Source: Chloroflexota bacterium (GTDB taxonomy: Bacteria; Chloroflexota; Anaerolineae; Anaerolineales; Villigracilaceae). From it: 64,000 nucleotides of DNA. Shown in pieces: positions 14,023 to 21,930 of the stretch (position 1 is the first letter of the stretch; each line of letters opens with the position of its first letter). The stretch is taken from positions 30,924 to 94,923 of the forward strand of contig VGNE01000008.1 in NCBI GenBank assembly GCA_016866215.1, given 5' to 3'. The notes under the pieces are model-generated. The model had not been told where the DNA came from, ran no database searches, and worked only from the letters and a program-made list of their open reading frames with translations. The position numbers were made by a program, and so were the translations under genes.

Positions 14023-14552
14023 AGCAGATCAAGAACATGAGCCAGATGGAATTGGCGGCATATATCCAAGACTCATTGCAAACAGAGGGAATTCAAGTTG
14101 TACTTTCAGGCGGAAGCGCAGTTTCGTTTTATAGCAGCAATAAATATGTTTCAAAAGACCTGGACTTGATCAACATAAGTTTCTCCAGACGCAGCAAGAT
14201 CAAGGCTGTGATGGAAAAACTGGGCTTCAAAGAACAGGGACGTTATTTTGTTCATCCCGAAACAACTTTCTTTGTGGAATTCCCCGATGGACCGCTCTCT
14301 GTTGGCGAAGAACCTGTGAAGGAAGTCAGTGAGTTCGAACTTGCAACAGGAACATTGCGAGTACTCTCCCCCACCGACTGCGTCAAAGACAGGTTATGCG
14401 CGTTCTATTTTTGGAATGACTTGCAGGGATTGGAACAGGCAGTTTTAGTTGCGAAAAGTCAGCGGGTGGATTTGAAGGAAATAAAACGTTGGTCAAAAGT
14501 AGAGGGAAAAGAAAAGGAATATAAATCTTTCACAGACAAACTTGCTCTCTGA
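14019..14552 (+). CDS. Nucleotidyltransferase toxin candidate
   Basis: The 177-residue protein has IQVVLSGGSAVSFYSSNKYVSKDLDLIN near residues 24-51, the GG-S and D-x-D motif of the nucleotidyltransferase superfamily. LSPTDCVKDRLCAFYFW near 115 corresponds to the lysine/aspartate helix of AbiEii-like proteins. It is coupled to the winged-helix gene by ATGA. Its stop is directly followed by a DUF559 relic. Confidence 0.82.
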   Translation: MKQIKNMSQMELAAYIQDSLQTEGIQVVLSGGSAVSFYSSNKYVSKDLDLINISFSRRSKIKAVMEKLGFKEQGRYFVHPETTFFVEFPDGPLSVGEEPVKEVSEFELATGTLRVLSPTDCVKDRLCAFYFWNDLQGLEQAVLVAKSQRVDLKEIKRWSKVEGKEKEYKSFTDKLAL

Positions 14553-14610
14553 TCTTCCCCACCACCACGGACAACTCCCTCACCACCTCATCATTCCGAA
14601 AGCGGACAAT

Positions 14611-14633
14611 GCTTCGACAGGCTCAGCACAAGT
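14611..14633. repeat. R3, 23-nt insert
   Basis: GCTTCGACAGGCTCAGCACA plus 3 nt interrupts the DUF559 remnant. The same insert is at the same codon position at 15669, 17442 and 22265, but absent from the copies at 33840 and 34660. Confidence 0.75.
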
Positions 14634-14651
14634 CCTCAGCCCCATCTCACG

Positions 14652-14753
14652 CCCCCACCCGTCCTCCCCCAAATCCGACGATGAAAACTTTGAATCCGCA
14701 TTCAGATTTTATGTCGTCGTATTTGGGGGAGGTGCCGAAGGCGGAGGGGGTCG
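14652..14753. repeat. R2 palindrome in DUF559 relic
   Basis: CTCCCCCAAATCCGAC and GTCGTATTTGGGGGAG arms are present, ending in GGAGGGGGTCG. It replaces the DUF559 segment between LGVHF and the C-terminus. Confidence 0.8.
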
Positions 14754-14855
14754 AAAATGGACTCCCAACTTATTCGCCCGCATTTCCTGCCACAAAATCT
14801 TCTCAGCAGGAGTCATTTCACGGCGCAGTTCTTTTGCGCGTCGAAGTTTTTCTAC

Positions 14856-15218
14856 TTATGCTGGTTGCGGTAAGTGGAGCAGGGTAATTGGTATTGCTTC
14901 TGAGAAAGACGGTGTAAATGTGGAAAGTGACAGAATCTCCTTGACAGGCGATTTTCCCATGATTTCCATCACTATCTCACGCGTTTCTTCTGATGATTTT
15001 GCCAACCCTGTCAGAGGAAAACTGCGCGGTCCGAAATCCGCTTTTTGTATGAGGATCGAGTAGTTGAGGAAAGTCAACCCAACAGCCTGGCGATTTTCCT
15101 TGTCAATTCGCAAGAGGATGTGTTCGTTCAACTCGATTCCTGTCGCTTTGACGTTGGGGATGAAGGAAATGTACAGCGTGTCGCTGGTTTCGTCGTAGTT
15201 GATTACTGGTGTATTCAT
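14856..15218 (-). CDS. DUF2283-domain protein with long C-terminal extension
   Basis: Residues 1-55 match DUF2283 (NYDETSDTLYISFI ... LLRIDKENRQAVGLTFLNYSILI). About 65 further residues (SSEETREIVMEIMGKSPV onward) follow, ending in a proline-rich tail that runs into a DUF559 relic, so the true C-terminus may have been changed. It is the second gene of a minus-strand pair, 4 nt after the BECR-like gene. The antitoxin role is inferred from this pairing. Confidence 0.75.
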   Translation of the reverse strand: MNTPVINYDETSDTLYISFIPNVKATGIELNEHILLRIDKENRQAVGLTFLNYSILIQKADFGPRSFPLTGLAKSSEETREIVMEIMGKSPVKEILSLSTFTPSFSEAIPITLLHLPQPA

Positions 15219-15222
15219 GGCG

Positions 15223-15552
15223 TTACCCTATTTCTTTCTGGTAAGCAGTGACAATAAAATTGTTCGATTCGATTTCGCCGACTCCGCGTTCTTGAAGCCT
15301 GAACAGGACGATGGCGACAATGTGCGTGTTGTCTGCGGGAAGATTGTCAAATTCTTTTGAATATCTATATTTCTGCGGATTAAGCGAGTCCTGTTTGCGC
15401 ACGCCCGATTGGACGGTTTCTTTCAGTCCTTCTTCGTAGTTTTTCATTTCAGGGTGATTGAGTGGATCAATGATGTGCTCCCATCGTTCCTGGGTCAGGT
15501 AAATGTAATTACCGTATCTATCTTGCACCTTCCAGCGGATGGGCGATGTCAT
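15223..15552 (-). CDS. Possible BECR-fold RNase toxin
   Basis: The 109-residue protein reads WKVQDRYGNYIYLTQERWEHIIDPLNHPEM. It then has ETVQSGVRKQDSLNPQKYRYSKEF and HIVAIVLFRLQERGVGEIESNNFIVTAYQ. A His after a helix-turn and a late strand ending in a Thr-Ala-Tyr are reminiscent of RelE/PBECR-like nucleases. It has a DUF2283 partner and a leaderless-type promoter (TAAAAT, 6 nt, ATG). The fold assignment is a guess from pattern and context. Confidence 0.6.
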   Translation of the reverse strand: MTSPIRWKVQDRYGNYIYLTQERWEHIIDPLNHPEMKNYEEGLKETVQSGVRKQDSLNPQKYRYSKEFDNLPADNTHIVAIVLFRLQERGVGEIESNNFIVTAYQKEIG

Positions 15553-15558
15553 GGCTGA

Positions 15559-15564
15559 ATTTTA
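15559..15564 (-). promoter_or_regulatory. -10 box TAAAAT, 6 nt before ATG
   Basis: On the minus strand GGGGTAAAAT precedes the ATG at 15552 by exactly 6 nt, with no Shine-Dalgarno. Confidence 0.5.
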
Positions 15565-15591
15565 CCCCGATTTGAGGACATAGATGAAAGC

Positions 15592-15979
15592 ATGTCAATC
15601 ACTTCGCCAATCTTCCCCGCCACCGCGGACAGGTTCCTCACGACCTCATCATTCCTAAATCGGACAATGCTTCGACAGGCTCAGCACAAGTCCTCAGCCC
15701 CAACGCGGACAGCACCTTTTCCCGCCTGGCATCTTCCTCCTGTTGCAGATCATGGACATCTCCATCCACTTCAACAACCAGCGCAGACTTGTGACAGTAA
15801 AAGTCAACGATGAACCCTGCGATGACCTGCTGCCTCCGAAAGTGGACGCCTAACTTATTCGCGCGCAATTCTTCCCACAGAATTTTCTCAGCGGGTGTCA
15901 TATCACGCCGCAGTTCTTTTGCACGTTGAAGTTTTGCTTTGGTGACCTGTTGACCTGGGATGATGTTTTTGACTGGCAT
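15592..15979 (-). pseudogene. Best-preserved DUF559 gene copy, frameshifted by R3
   Basis: From MPVKNIIPGQQVTKAKLQR through MTPAEKILWEELRANKLGVHF, RRQQVIAGFIVDFYCHKSAL and VVEVDGDVHDLQQEEDARRE, the frame is complete. It fails at LSALGLR, where the 23-nt R3 insert (TCAEPVEA) shifts the frame before the C-terminal RNLSAVAGKIGEVI. The conserved E-V-D-G-D and D-x-Y-C residues of the Vsr-like core are present. This copy defines what the other relics lost. Confidence 0.82.
15669..15691. repeat. R3, 23-nt insert
   Basis: This is the same GCTTCGACAGGCTCAGCACA-type insert, here the only obvious lesion in an otherwise complete DUF559 gene. Confidence 0.75.
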
Positions 15980-16055
15980 AATGCTGGCATTTTACCCCTC
16001 CCCCGCCTCCCCCAAGGGGGAGGCGCCAAAACCATCCTGAACCCAAGCCTTGCTT

Positions 16056-16634
16056 TGGAAACCCAACACGCCATCAGACAGAAAAGAAGTCAAGCCCTTA
16101 CCCTCTCCATTTGGAGAGGGACAAACCGACACGCCGATCAATCACCACCTTCTGGGTGAGGTCCATCCCCAACCCCTCTCCCGTCTCCCCCAACCCTAAA
16201 GGGCGCTACGCAGGGGGGAGAAGCCCAGACCTTCCTCAAACGAAACGCTGACTTGAAAACCCAACACGCCATCAGCGCAGAAAAGAAGTCAACTCCATGC
16301 CATCTCCATTTGGAGAGGGGCAAACCGTCACGCCGATCAATCACCACCCTCTGGGTGAGGTTCCATCAAACCCCTCTCCCGTCTCCCCCAACCCTAAAGG
16401 GCGCTACGCAGGGGGAGAAGCCTAGACCTCCTCAAACGAAACGCTGACTTGAAAACCCAACACGCCATCAGCGCAGAAAAGAAGTCAACTCCATGCCATC
16501 TCCATTTGGAGAGGGGCAAACCGTCACGCCGATCAATCACCACCCTCTGGGTGAGGTTCCATCAAACCCCTCTCCCGTCTCCCCCAACCCTAAAGGGCGC
16601 TACGCAGGGGGAGAAGCCTAGACCTCCTCAAACA
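16056..16634. repeat. Tandem array of a 196-bp R4 unit
   Basis: The unit starting AAAACCCAACACGCCATCAG is present at about 16056, 16253 and 16449. The last two copies are virtually identical and the first is diverged. Each contains CCATTTGGAGAGGGGC, CACCCTCTGGGTGAGG and CCCCTCTCCCGTCTCCCCC. A partial fourth copy is at 17830-17970. There is no coding sequence in this 800-bp interval. Confidence 0.85.
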
Positions 16635-16776
16635 AAATTATCCTTGGTAAACCGTCATAGCCATCAACCGATCAGCCCTCTTCATTTTACGAAATTGCCT
16701 GTTGCCATATTCGCGGGTGGGTGGTAAATAAATACAAAATCCGAAGTCATCAGACTTCGGATTTTTCGACTTTTGC

Positions 16777-17034
16777 TTATTGTGCTACGCTGTGCAATTC
16801 CTCGCGTACAACCCGCCGCAACAATTCTTCCAACGGTTGTTGTTGCTGATTCAAATATTCGCGTAAAGTCTGATTGATCAGAGTCTGGTAATTCCCACCG
16901 CCTGCTGCTTCGACTTCGCCGCGAAACCAATCCAGAATATCATCGTCAATGCGGATGGTGATGCGGGTTTTTCCCTTCGGTGCGGGGACTACCGCCCCGC
17001 GCTTTCCTTTGCTAAAGTTATATTCTTTCTTCAT
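16777..17034 (-). CDS. BrnA-family antitoxin
   Basis: Starting at the ATG at 17034, with GAGG 6 nt upstream, gives 85 residues; starts at 17046 or 17124 are possible but fit worse. KTRITIRIDDDILDWFRGEVEAAGGGNYQTLINQTLREYL is the ribbon-helix-helix domain of BrnA, followed by a glutamine-rich helical tail (NQQQQPLEELLRRVV). It overlaps the end of brnT by 17 nt. BrnA dimers bind the toxin and the operon promoter. Confidence 0.88.
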   Translation of the reverse strand: MKKEYNFSKGKRGAVVPAPKGKTRITIRIDDDILDWFRGEVEAAGGGNYQTLINQTLREYLNQQQQPLEELLRRVVREELHSVAQ

Positions 17035-17299
17035 CTTGATCCTCATACATCTTTCTTTCACGCGCGGTGGCTTTTCGCGCGGAAATGATTCGAATAACAA
17101 TATCGCGAAACGTATAAACCACAACCAATACTCGGCTCAGAAAATCCATGCCGATGGTGATAAAACGATCTTCTTTTTCGTGATCGTCTTCGATGGTGAT
17201 AGCGTTTTCATCTTCAAATACACCAACAGCATCGGCGAATTTGACGCGATGTTTCTTGTAGTTTGACTTTGCCTTGTTAGGGTCCCATTCATAGCTCAT
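17018..17299 (-). CDS. BrnT-family toxin
   Basis: The 93-residue protein has YEWDPNKAKSNYKKHRVKFADAVGVFEDENAI and RFITIGMDFLSRVLVVVYTFRDIVIRIISARKATARERKMYE, the complete BrnT RelE-like fold. The Arg-rich RIISARKATARE motif is present. A TATAAT box lies 8 nt before the ATG without a Shine-Dalgarno. brnT precedes brnA as usual. Confidence 0.9.
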   Translation of the reverse strand: MSYEWDPNKAKSNYKKHRVKFADAVGVFEDENAITIEDDHEKEDRFITIGMDFLSRVLVVVYTFRDIVIRIISARKATARERKMYEDQDEERI

Positions 17300-17441
17300 C
17301 GAACCTGATTATATGCACAATTGTACACAGGCGCAAGGACATTTCTCCAGTTTCTTGGAGTTTCTATTTCAAATGTTCTTTGATTCTCCCCACCACCATG
17401 GACACGTCCCTCACAACCTCATCATTCCCAAAACAGACAAT

Positions 17442-17464
17442 GCTTCGACAGGCTCAGCACAAGT
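17442..17464. repeat. R3, 23-nt insert
   Basis: This insert is at the same codon of the DUF559 remnant as in the other three copies. Confidence 0.75.
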
Positions 17465-17577
17465 CCTCAACCCCAACGCGGACAACGCCTTCTCCCGCCT
17501 GGCATCTTCCTCTTGCTGTAAATCCTGGATGTCGCCGTCTACTTCAATGACCAGCGCGGACTTGTGACAATAAAAAT

Positions 17578-17685
17578 CGACCCCCACCCGTCCTCCCCCA
17601 AATCCGACGATGTGAATTTTGAATCCGCATTCAGACTTTAGCTTGCCGTATTTGGGGGAGGTGCCCGATAGGGCGGAGGGGGTCG
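17578..17685. repeat. R2 palindrome replacing the DUF559 centre
   Basis: It begins CGACCCCCACCCGTCCTCCC and ends GGGCGGAGGGGGTCG. Its two junctions with DUF559 sequence are the same as in the copy at 22401. Confidence 0.82.
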
Positions 17686-17759
17686 CGTTGAAGTTTTTCT
17701 TTGGTGACACGTTGACCGGGGATGATGTTTTTGACTGGCATGGTTCGCTCATTTTACCC

Positions 17760-18000
17760 GCTTTCAAAACAAACCCCTCTCCCGTCTCCCCCAAGGGGGA
17801 GAGGCTAAAACCTTCTTGAAACGAAAGTCCTGCTCTGAAAACCCAACACGCCATCAGCGCAGAAAAGAATTCAACTCCATGCCCTTCGCGAAGCACCCCT
17901 GTGGGGCTCCATTTGGAAAGGGGCAAACCGTCACACCGATCAATCACCACCCTCTGGGTGAGGTCCTCCTCCCCTTTCTCTTCCCTCCCCCGTCTGGATT
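17760..18000. repeat. R4 block ending in CCCGTCTGGATT
   Basis: It contains CCCCTCTCCCGTCTCCCCCA, GGGGGAGAGGC and a partial 196-bp unit, and ends in the boundary motif at 17989-18000. Confidence 0.65.
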
Positions 18001-18006
18001 TTCACG

Positions 18007-18012
18007 TATAAT
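18007..18012 (+). promoter_or_regulatory. -10 box TATAAT, 6 nt before ATG
   Basis: TATAAT is followed by TCGGAT and the ATG at 18019, which supports that start over the internal ATG at 18076. Confidence 0.6.
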
Positions 18013-18018
18013 TCGGAT

Positions 18019-18387
18019 ATGGCTACTCAATCGGCATTTCGATTTCCACAACTGAACAGGCGCACCCGAATTCCCATGCGGACAATTCGCGCGCTTGCAA
18101 ACCAGATTGCCGAGAAATTCGACCCCGAAGAGATTATTCTCTTTGGCTCACACGCGTATGGCAAGCCCCACGCCTGGAGCGATGTGGATTTGCTGGTTGT
18201 CATGGAAACGCCGAAAGGGGAATTCAAAACAATCATGGAAATTTCAGATTCCCTGCCAGCCCTTCCTTTTCGGGTGGACATTATCGCACGCTCACGAGCA
18301 GTGATTAACAGACGCAAAAATGCAGGTGACTTTTTCCTGCGCGATATCACAAAAAAGGGAAAAGTTCTCTATGCGCGAAGTCGCTAA
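18019..18387 (+). CDS. Minimal nucleotidyltransferase (MNT) of a HEPN/MNT pair
   Basis: The 122-residue protein has EEIILFGSHAYGKPHAWSDVDLLVVME near residues 36-62, the G-S-x10-D-x-D motif with both metal ligands. A third Asp is in FRVDIIARSRAVI. The N-terminal 19 residues (MATQSAFRFPQLNRRTRIP) are extra compared with most MNTs but are supported by the promoter position. In type VII TA systems the MNT protein inactivates its HEPN partner by nucleotidylation. It overlaps the HEPN gene by 17 nt. Confidence 0.87.
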   Translation: MATQSAFRFPQLNRRTRIPMRTIRALANQIAEKFDPEEIILFGSHAYGKPHAWSDVDLLVVMETPKGEFKTIMEISDSLPALPFRVDIIARSRAVINRRKNAGDFFLRDITKKGKVLYARSR

Positions 18388-18754
18388 AGAATGGATTGCA
18401 AAAGCAGAGGGTGATTACCATTCTGCTGAAGCGCTTCTTTATGAAATCGAAGTTCCCGAAATCGATTCTGCCTGTTTTCATTGCCAGCAATGCGCTGAAA
18501 AATACGTAAAAGCCTTTCTCACTGAACAGGACATTGACTTTCCTCGAAACCATGATCTTGTTCGTTTAATGGAATTATGCCTGACAGTCGATGAAAGTTT
18601 CGAGAAACTTCGCGACACCTTGCGAAGGCTTGAAAACTATGGCGTCATCATTCGTTACCCTGGCTTGACCGTTCCACTTGAAATGGCGCATGAAGCCTAT
18701 AAAAACGCCACCAAAGTACGAAACTTTATCAGAAAGAAACTCAAAGTGAAGTAA
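18371..18754 (+). CDS. HEPN-domain protein of a HEPN/MNT pair
   Basis: The start at 18371, inside the end of the MNT gene, gives 127 residues: AKEWIAKAEGDYHSAEALLY, then SACFHCQQCAEKYVKAFLTEQDIDFPRNHDLVRLMELC and a C-terminal helix with KVRNFIRKKLKVK. The H-x-Q-Q-x-x-E-K and R-N-H-D patterns belong to the HEPN branch often called COG2250. This branch lacks a clear R-x4-6-H RNase motif, so its activity is uncertain. Confidence 0.85.
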   Translation: MREVAKEWIAKAEGDYHSAEALLYEIEVPEIDSACFHCQQCAEKYVKAFLTEQDIDFPRNHDLVRLMELCLTVDESFEKLRDTLRRLENYGVIIRYPGLTVPLEMAHEAYKNATKVRNFIRKKLKVK

Positions 18755-18763
18755 GCAGACACC

Positions 18764-18825
18764 ATGTACTACCGCAGAAAAATCCTCCTTGCCCTAATCG
18801 AAGTTTTCGGCGGCAGTCTGCAAAG
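18764..18825 (+). pseudogene. Relic of the 5' end of a DUF488 gene
   Basis: ATG TAC TAC CGC and following codons give MYYRRKILLALIEVFGGSLQS, the same as the start of the intact gene at 20488, with several synonymous differences. Homology stops abruptly after 21 codons. It begins 10 nt after the HEPN stop. Confidence 0.8.
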
Positions 18826-18850
18826 CGCATACAAAGTCGCAAAAGTTCCG

Positions 18851-18894
18851 AAATACCACATTTTTTATAAAATGTGGTATTTTTGTTGTATAAT
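18851..18894 (+). promoter_or_regulatory. Operator and leaderless-type promoter of the AbiE pair
   Basis: AAATACCACATTTT (18851-18864) and AAAATGTGGTATTT (18869-18882) are perfect 14-bp arms with a 4-nt loop. The right arm covers the -35 region of TATAAT at 18889-18894, which is 6 nt before the ATG at 18901. AbiEi-type antitoxins are known to bind inverted repeats in their own promoters. Confidence 0.75.
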
Positions 18895-18900
18895 ACTTGC

Positions 18901-19491
18901 ATGGCAAACTACAAAAGAATTTTCACCGCCAACAGCGGCATCCTGCGTGCCTCGAAAGCCATTGAACTGGGCGTACCCAAACACGTTCTCTACGAAATGA
19001 TGAAAACGGGCGAACTTGTCCGTGAGGCGCAAGGGATATACCGCCTGAGCGAGACTCCCATGCCAGGGAATCCCGATCTCGTGAATCTCAGCCTGCGCGT
19101 GCCAAAGGCGGTGTTCTGTCTCATCTCCGCGCTGTACTTTCACGAACTGACTACACAGATTCCGCACGAAGAGTACTTTGCCCTGCCGCGTGATGTCAAA
19201 ACGCCGAAGATTCAATATCCACCTATTAGCGTTTTTCATTTTTCAAAAGAATCGTACCAGGCGGGCATTGTTGAACATGATCTGGATGGGGTCAAAGTCA
19301 AAATATACGATCGCGAAAAAACCATCGCGGACTGCTTCAAATTCCGTCAAAAAGTGGGCATGGATGTAGCGATTGAAGCCGTCAAGGATTATCTTAGACA
19401 GCCGAAGATGGACGTGCATAAACTGCTGGAGTATGCAAAAATCAACCGCGTGGAGAAGGTCATGCGTCCATATCTGGAGGCGCTAATATGA
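18901..19491 (+). CDS. AbiEi-like antitoxin (type IV TA regulator)
   Basis: The 196-residue protein has an N-terminal winged helix (GILRASKAIELGVPKHVLYEMMKTGELVREAQGIYRL) and a C-terminal half with VKVKIYDREKTIADCFKFRQKVGMDVAIEAVKDYL. The latter is the conserved D-R-E-K-T-I-A-D motif of AbiEi proteins. The start at 18901 is set by the promoter; the nine codons upstream belong to the promoter itself. It overlaps abiEii by 4 nt. Confidence 0.88.
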   Translation: MANYKRIFTANSGILRASKAIELGVPKHVLYEMMKTGELVREAQGIYRLSETPMPGNPDLVNLSLRVPKAVFCLISALYFHELTTQIPHEEYFALPRDVKTPKIQYPPISVFHFSKESYQAGIVEHDLDGVKVKIYDREKTIADCFKFRQKVGMDVAIEAVKDYLRQPKMDVHKLLEYAKINRVEKVMRPYLEALI

Positions 19492-20403
19492 AGCAGCCAG
19501 TTAAGAACATTCCCGTATCCATTCTGGCGCGGCTAAAAAATCGATCTGAAATTTTGAAACGACCTTTTGCCGAAATCCTCCAATATTACGCAATGGAACG
19601 TTTCCTCTATCGCCTTTCCAAAACCAAGTACGCGGCGAAGTTCGTTCTCAAAGGCGGATTGCTGTTTTACGTTTGGAATGTCCCGTTGCGGAGACCGACG
19701 CGGGATTATTGATTTTCGCGGCTACGTCACAAGCGACAGCGAGCATTTGCTGGGGATTTTCAGGGAAGTAGCTCAAGTCTCCGCGCCTGAGGATGGTCTT
19801 GTCTTCGATCTTGATTCAACCTCAATCGAAGAAACACAGATTGACGCCGACTATCAGGGCATCCGCGTGAAGTTGACCGCCCTGCTGGCGCGTTCGAGAA
19901 TCTTGGTGCAGATTGATATCGGCTTCTCCGACGAACTCGCGTCAAAGGCTCAGATTGTGAAGTATCCGAAAATCCTGCCCGATCTCGAACAAGTTCACAT
20001 GAAGGGCTATCCAAGGGAAGCCGTTGTAGCAGAAAAATTCCACGCCATGATTCGTCAAGGGGATTTGAACAGCCGTATGAAAGACTATTACGATATCTGG
20101 CTGCTTTCCCAGACCTTTGAATTTGAGGGCAAATCCCTGCAAACGGCGATTGAGACCACGTTCAAAAACCGCGACACCGACCTGCCTGGCGAAAGATCCG
20201 AGTCGCTCTCCATGGGATTTGCATCTGCCAACAACGCGCGCTGGAACAATTTTCTAGAAAAGATGAATATCGAAACCACCGAAAGCGCCGACTTTGCAAA
20301 TGTCATCGAACGAGTGTGGGAATTCATCGAACATCCGCTGCAAGCCTCCCTCGACCAGAAGCCATCATCTCGCAAATGGACTCCGCAAAAAGGTTGGAAA
20401 TAG
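19488..20403 (+). pseudogene. AbiEii-like nucleotidyltransferase toxin, frameshifted at the active site
   Basis: The first frame reads KNIPVSILARLKNRSEILKRPFAEILQYYAMERFLYRLSKTKYAAKFVLKGGLLFYVWNVPLRRPTRD and hits a stop. A shift of one base near 19706 continues as IDFRGYVTSDSEHLL to residue about 305, with YPREAVVAEKFHAMI and MKDYYDIWLLSQ of the AbiEii family. The lesion, one extra T, falls between the two aspartates of the catalytic D-x-D. Either the toxin has been killed, the base is a sequencing error, or the gene is rescued by slippage. Confidence 0.82.
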
Positions 20404-20468
20404 ATTTCGAGCGCCTATATCATCCTCGGGTACCCGAAATTGTCATGTGACCATCAGCCATTCTCCAC

Positions 20469-20474
20469 TATAAT
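20469..20474 (+). promoter_or_regulatory. -10 box for the DUF488 gene
   Basis: TATAAT lies 13 nt before the ATG at 20488, with a weak AGCGGAC between them. Confidence 0.45.
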
Positions 20475-20487
20475 CAAAGCGGACACC

Positions 20488-21405
20488 ATGTACTACCGAA
20501 GAAAAATCCTCCTTGCCTTGATTGAAGTTTTTGGCGGCAGTCTGCAAAGCACGGACTGTGAGAAACTTCTATTTAACTTCTGCCAGCAGACAGGCAAGAA
20601 TCATTACGATTTTTTCCCCTATAAGTTCGGACCCTTTAGTTTCCTCTCGTATTACGATAAGCGAAGAATGATTGATCTAGGTCTTCTCAAAAAAGCAGAT
20701 GATTTCCAACTCGGCACAAAGCATTCCTACTTGAACGAACTCACCCCAGCGGACAAAATCGCCCTGTTGAAACTCAAATCGCAAATCGGCGATTCACGCG
20801 GTGACAAACTCGTCAAGAAAATCTATCGAGATTTTCCCCAATACACATCCCGACACTTGCACCGCACTGCGTTTGGTGCAGTGCAGGTGAGCAAAATCGC
20901 GGGCAGACATTTCACCGCGGACGAGATCAATCAGCTTCAATTCGCATGGAACACAGACACTAAACCTGGTGTATTCTCCATTGGCTATGAAGGCTTGACC
21001 ATTGACTCCTTCCTGAACAAACTCATTGCAAATAACATCACCCTCGTCGTGGATGTTCGCAATAACCCGCAATCTATGAAATACGGATTTTCCAAGAAGA
21101 GTTTCAAGCAATATATCGAAAGCGCAGGGATGAAATATATTCACATCCCCGAACTCGGTATTCCATCCTCCATGCGCAAGGGACTTGGCGAAAGCGTTTC
21201 GCACAAAACCTTATTCAAGGCGTACGAAAACAAACTTTTGCCAAACCACGAAACCGAAATCAAGCAACTAATTGACCTGACGGAGCAAAACGAGCGGATC
21301 GCCTTGGTCTGTTTTGAAGCCGACCATAATTTCTGCCACCGCCACACATTGATTGAGCATTTGCAAAAGAATAAATCATTCAAGAGAACCGTTATTCACT
21401 TATAA
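20488..21405 (+). CDS. DUF488-family protein with an N-terminal extension
   Basis: The start at 20488 gives 305 residues. Residues 1-140 are a helical domain starting MYYRRKILLALIEVFGGSLQSTDCEKLLFNFCQQ. Residues about 165-305 are DUF488, with FSIGYEGLTIDSFLNKL, VVDVRNNPQSMKYGFSKKSF, IPELGIPSS and LVCFEADHNFCHRHTLIEHL. The conserved Cys and the C-H-R motif are present. DUF488 function is not established; it often occurs in defence islands. Its 5' end is duplicated at 18764 and its 3' end at 22750. Confidence 0.82.
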   Translation: MYYRRKILLALIEVFGGSLQSTDCEKLLFNFCQQTGKNHYDFFPYKFGPFSFLSYYDKRRMIDLGLLKKADDFQLGTKHSYLNELTPADKIALLKLKSQIGDSRGDKLVKKIYRDFPQYTSRHLHRTAFGAVQVSKIAGRHFTADEINQLQFAWNTDTKPGVFSIGYEGLTIDSFLNKLIANNITLVVDVRNNPQSMKYGFSKKSFKQYIESAGMKYIHIPELGIPSSMRKGLGESVSHKTLFKAYENKLLPNHETEIKQLIDLTEQNERIALVCFEADHNFCHRHTLIEHLQKNKSFKRTVIHL

Positions 21406-21472
21406 CGGGGAAACATGCCCTATCTTCCCGACGAACTCCCAAATGCTAGGATTTGGCGCTGGTTGAAAGTGC

Positions 21473-21478
21473 TATAAT
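21473..21478 (+). promoter_or_regulatory. -10 box TATAAT, 6 nt before ATG
   Basis: TATAAT and TCCTTC precede the ATG at 21485. It is a leaderless-type start for the JAB-like pair. Confidence 0.6.
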
Positions 21479-21484
21479 TCCTTC

Positions 21485-21919
21485 ATGCCGCTGACAGCAA
21501 AAGCAGTTTTATCCAACACCGATATCCGGTCTGCATTGCAACAAGCATGGACAGATTCAAACCCAGGCTTAAATAGCGGACATGAGGAAGGTGGCTTTGT
21601 CGTCAGAGATTCAGACGGAAGTTTGAGCGTCAGGCGTTGGCAAAGAGGATTGCAAGATACGATTCAAGTTCCGCCACACAGAAACTGCGTTTTTGACGGC
21701 TTGGAGATTGTCGCTTCATTTCATACTCATCCAAATACTGGAAGTGATTACCTACAAGAACCGAGTGAAACCGACAAACGCGCTGTCCGCGACGACCTCG
21801 ATTTGAAAGGCGATGAATACATTGGCGAATTTGTCATCTCGCAGGCAGTAATTTATCTGGTATCGCCTGCTGGACAAGTCCGTGAAATGGACGATACGGA
21901 AGTTGTATTCGGCACGTAA
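21485..21919 (+). CDS. JAB/JAMM-like protein (DUF4329-type)
   Basis: The 144-residue protein has HEEGGFVVRDSDG near residue 34, then EIVASFHTHPNTGSDYLQEPSETDKRAV near 76-103. This gives E ... H-x-H-P ... S-x2-D, the zinc ligands and catalytic residues of the JAB metalloprotease fold. JAB proteins cleave isopeptide or other bonds next to ubiquitin-like tails, but DUF4329 members are uncharacterised. The next gene encodes an 87-residue partner. Confidence 0.72.
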   Translation: MPLTAKAVLSNTDIRSALQQAWTDSNPGLNSGHEEGGFVVRDSDGSLSVRRWQRGLQDTIQVPPHRNCVFDGLEIVASFHTHPNTGSDYLQEPSETDKRAVRDDLDLKGDEYIGEFVISQAVIYLVSPAGQVREMDDTEVVFGT

Positions 21920-21930
21920 GGAGTTTGATT

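Larger units (their letters stand above)
14553..14866 (-). pseudogene. DUF559 relic, split by R2 and carrying R3
   Basis: From right to left the minus strand reads RRAKELRREMTPAEKILWQEM and NKLGVHF, then an R2 element, then the C-terminal LSALG and VVREL-type remnant interrupted by the 23-nt R3 insert. The N-terminus is fused to the 3' end of the DUF2283 gene. It starts right after the upstream TA stop. Confidence 0.75.
17375..17742 (-). pseudogene. DUF559 relic with R2 replacing its centre
   Basis: The N-terminal MPVKNIIPGQRVTKEKLQR is followed directly by an R2 element. The frame then re-enters DUF559 at VDFYCHKSALVIEVDGDIQD. About 40 codons of the family (AKELRR ... AGFI) are missing. R3 interrupts the C-terminus. 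The same structure occurs at 22205-22566, so this hybrid was itself copied. Confidence 0.8.

Noticed and set aside
16056..16634. Possible CRISPR-like array of 196-bp units
   Set aside because: Units are directly abutting without unique spacers and have the same palindromic content as other R4 blocks. No cas gene is present.
16253..16727. Identical small frames starting MKTQHAISAEKKSTPCH in the tandem repeat
   Set aside because: They arise from the repeated DNA unit, cross its palindromes and have no start signals.
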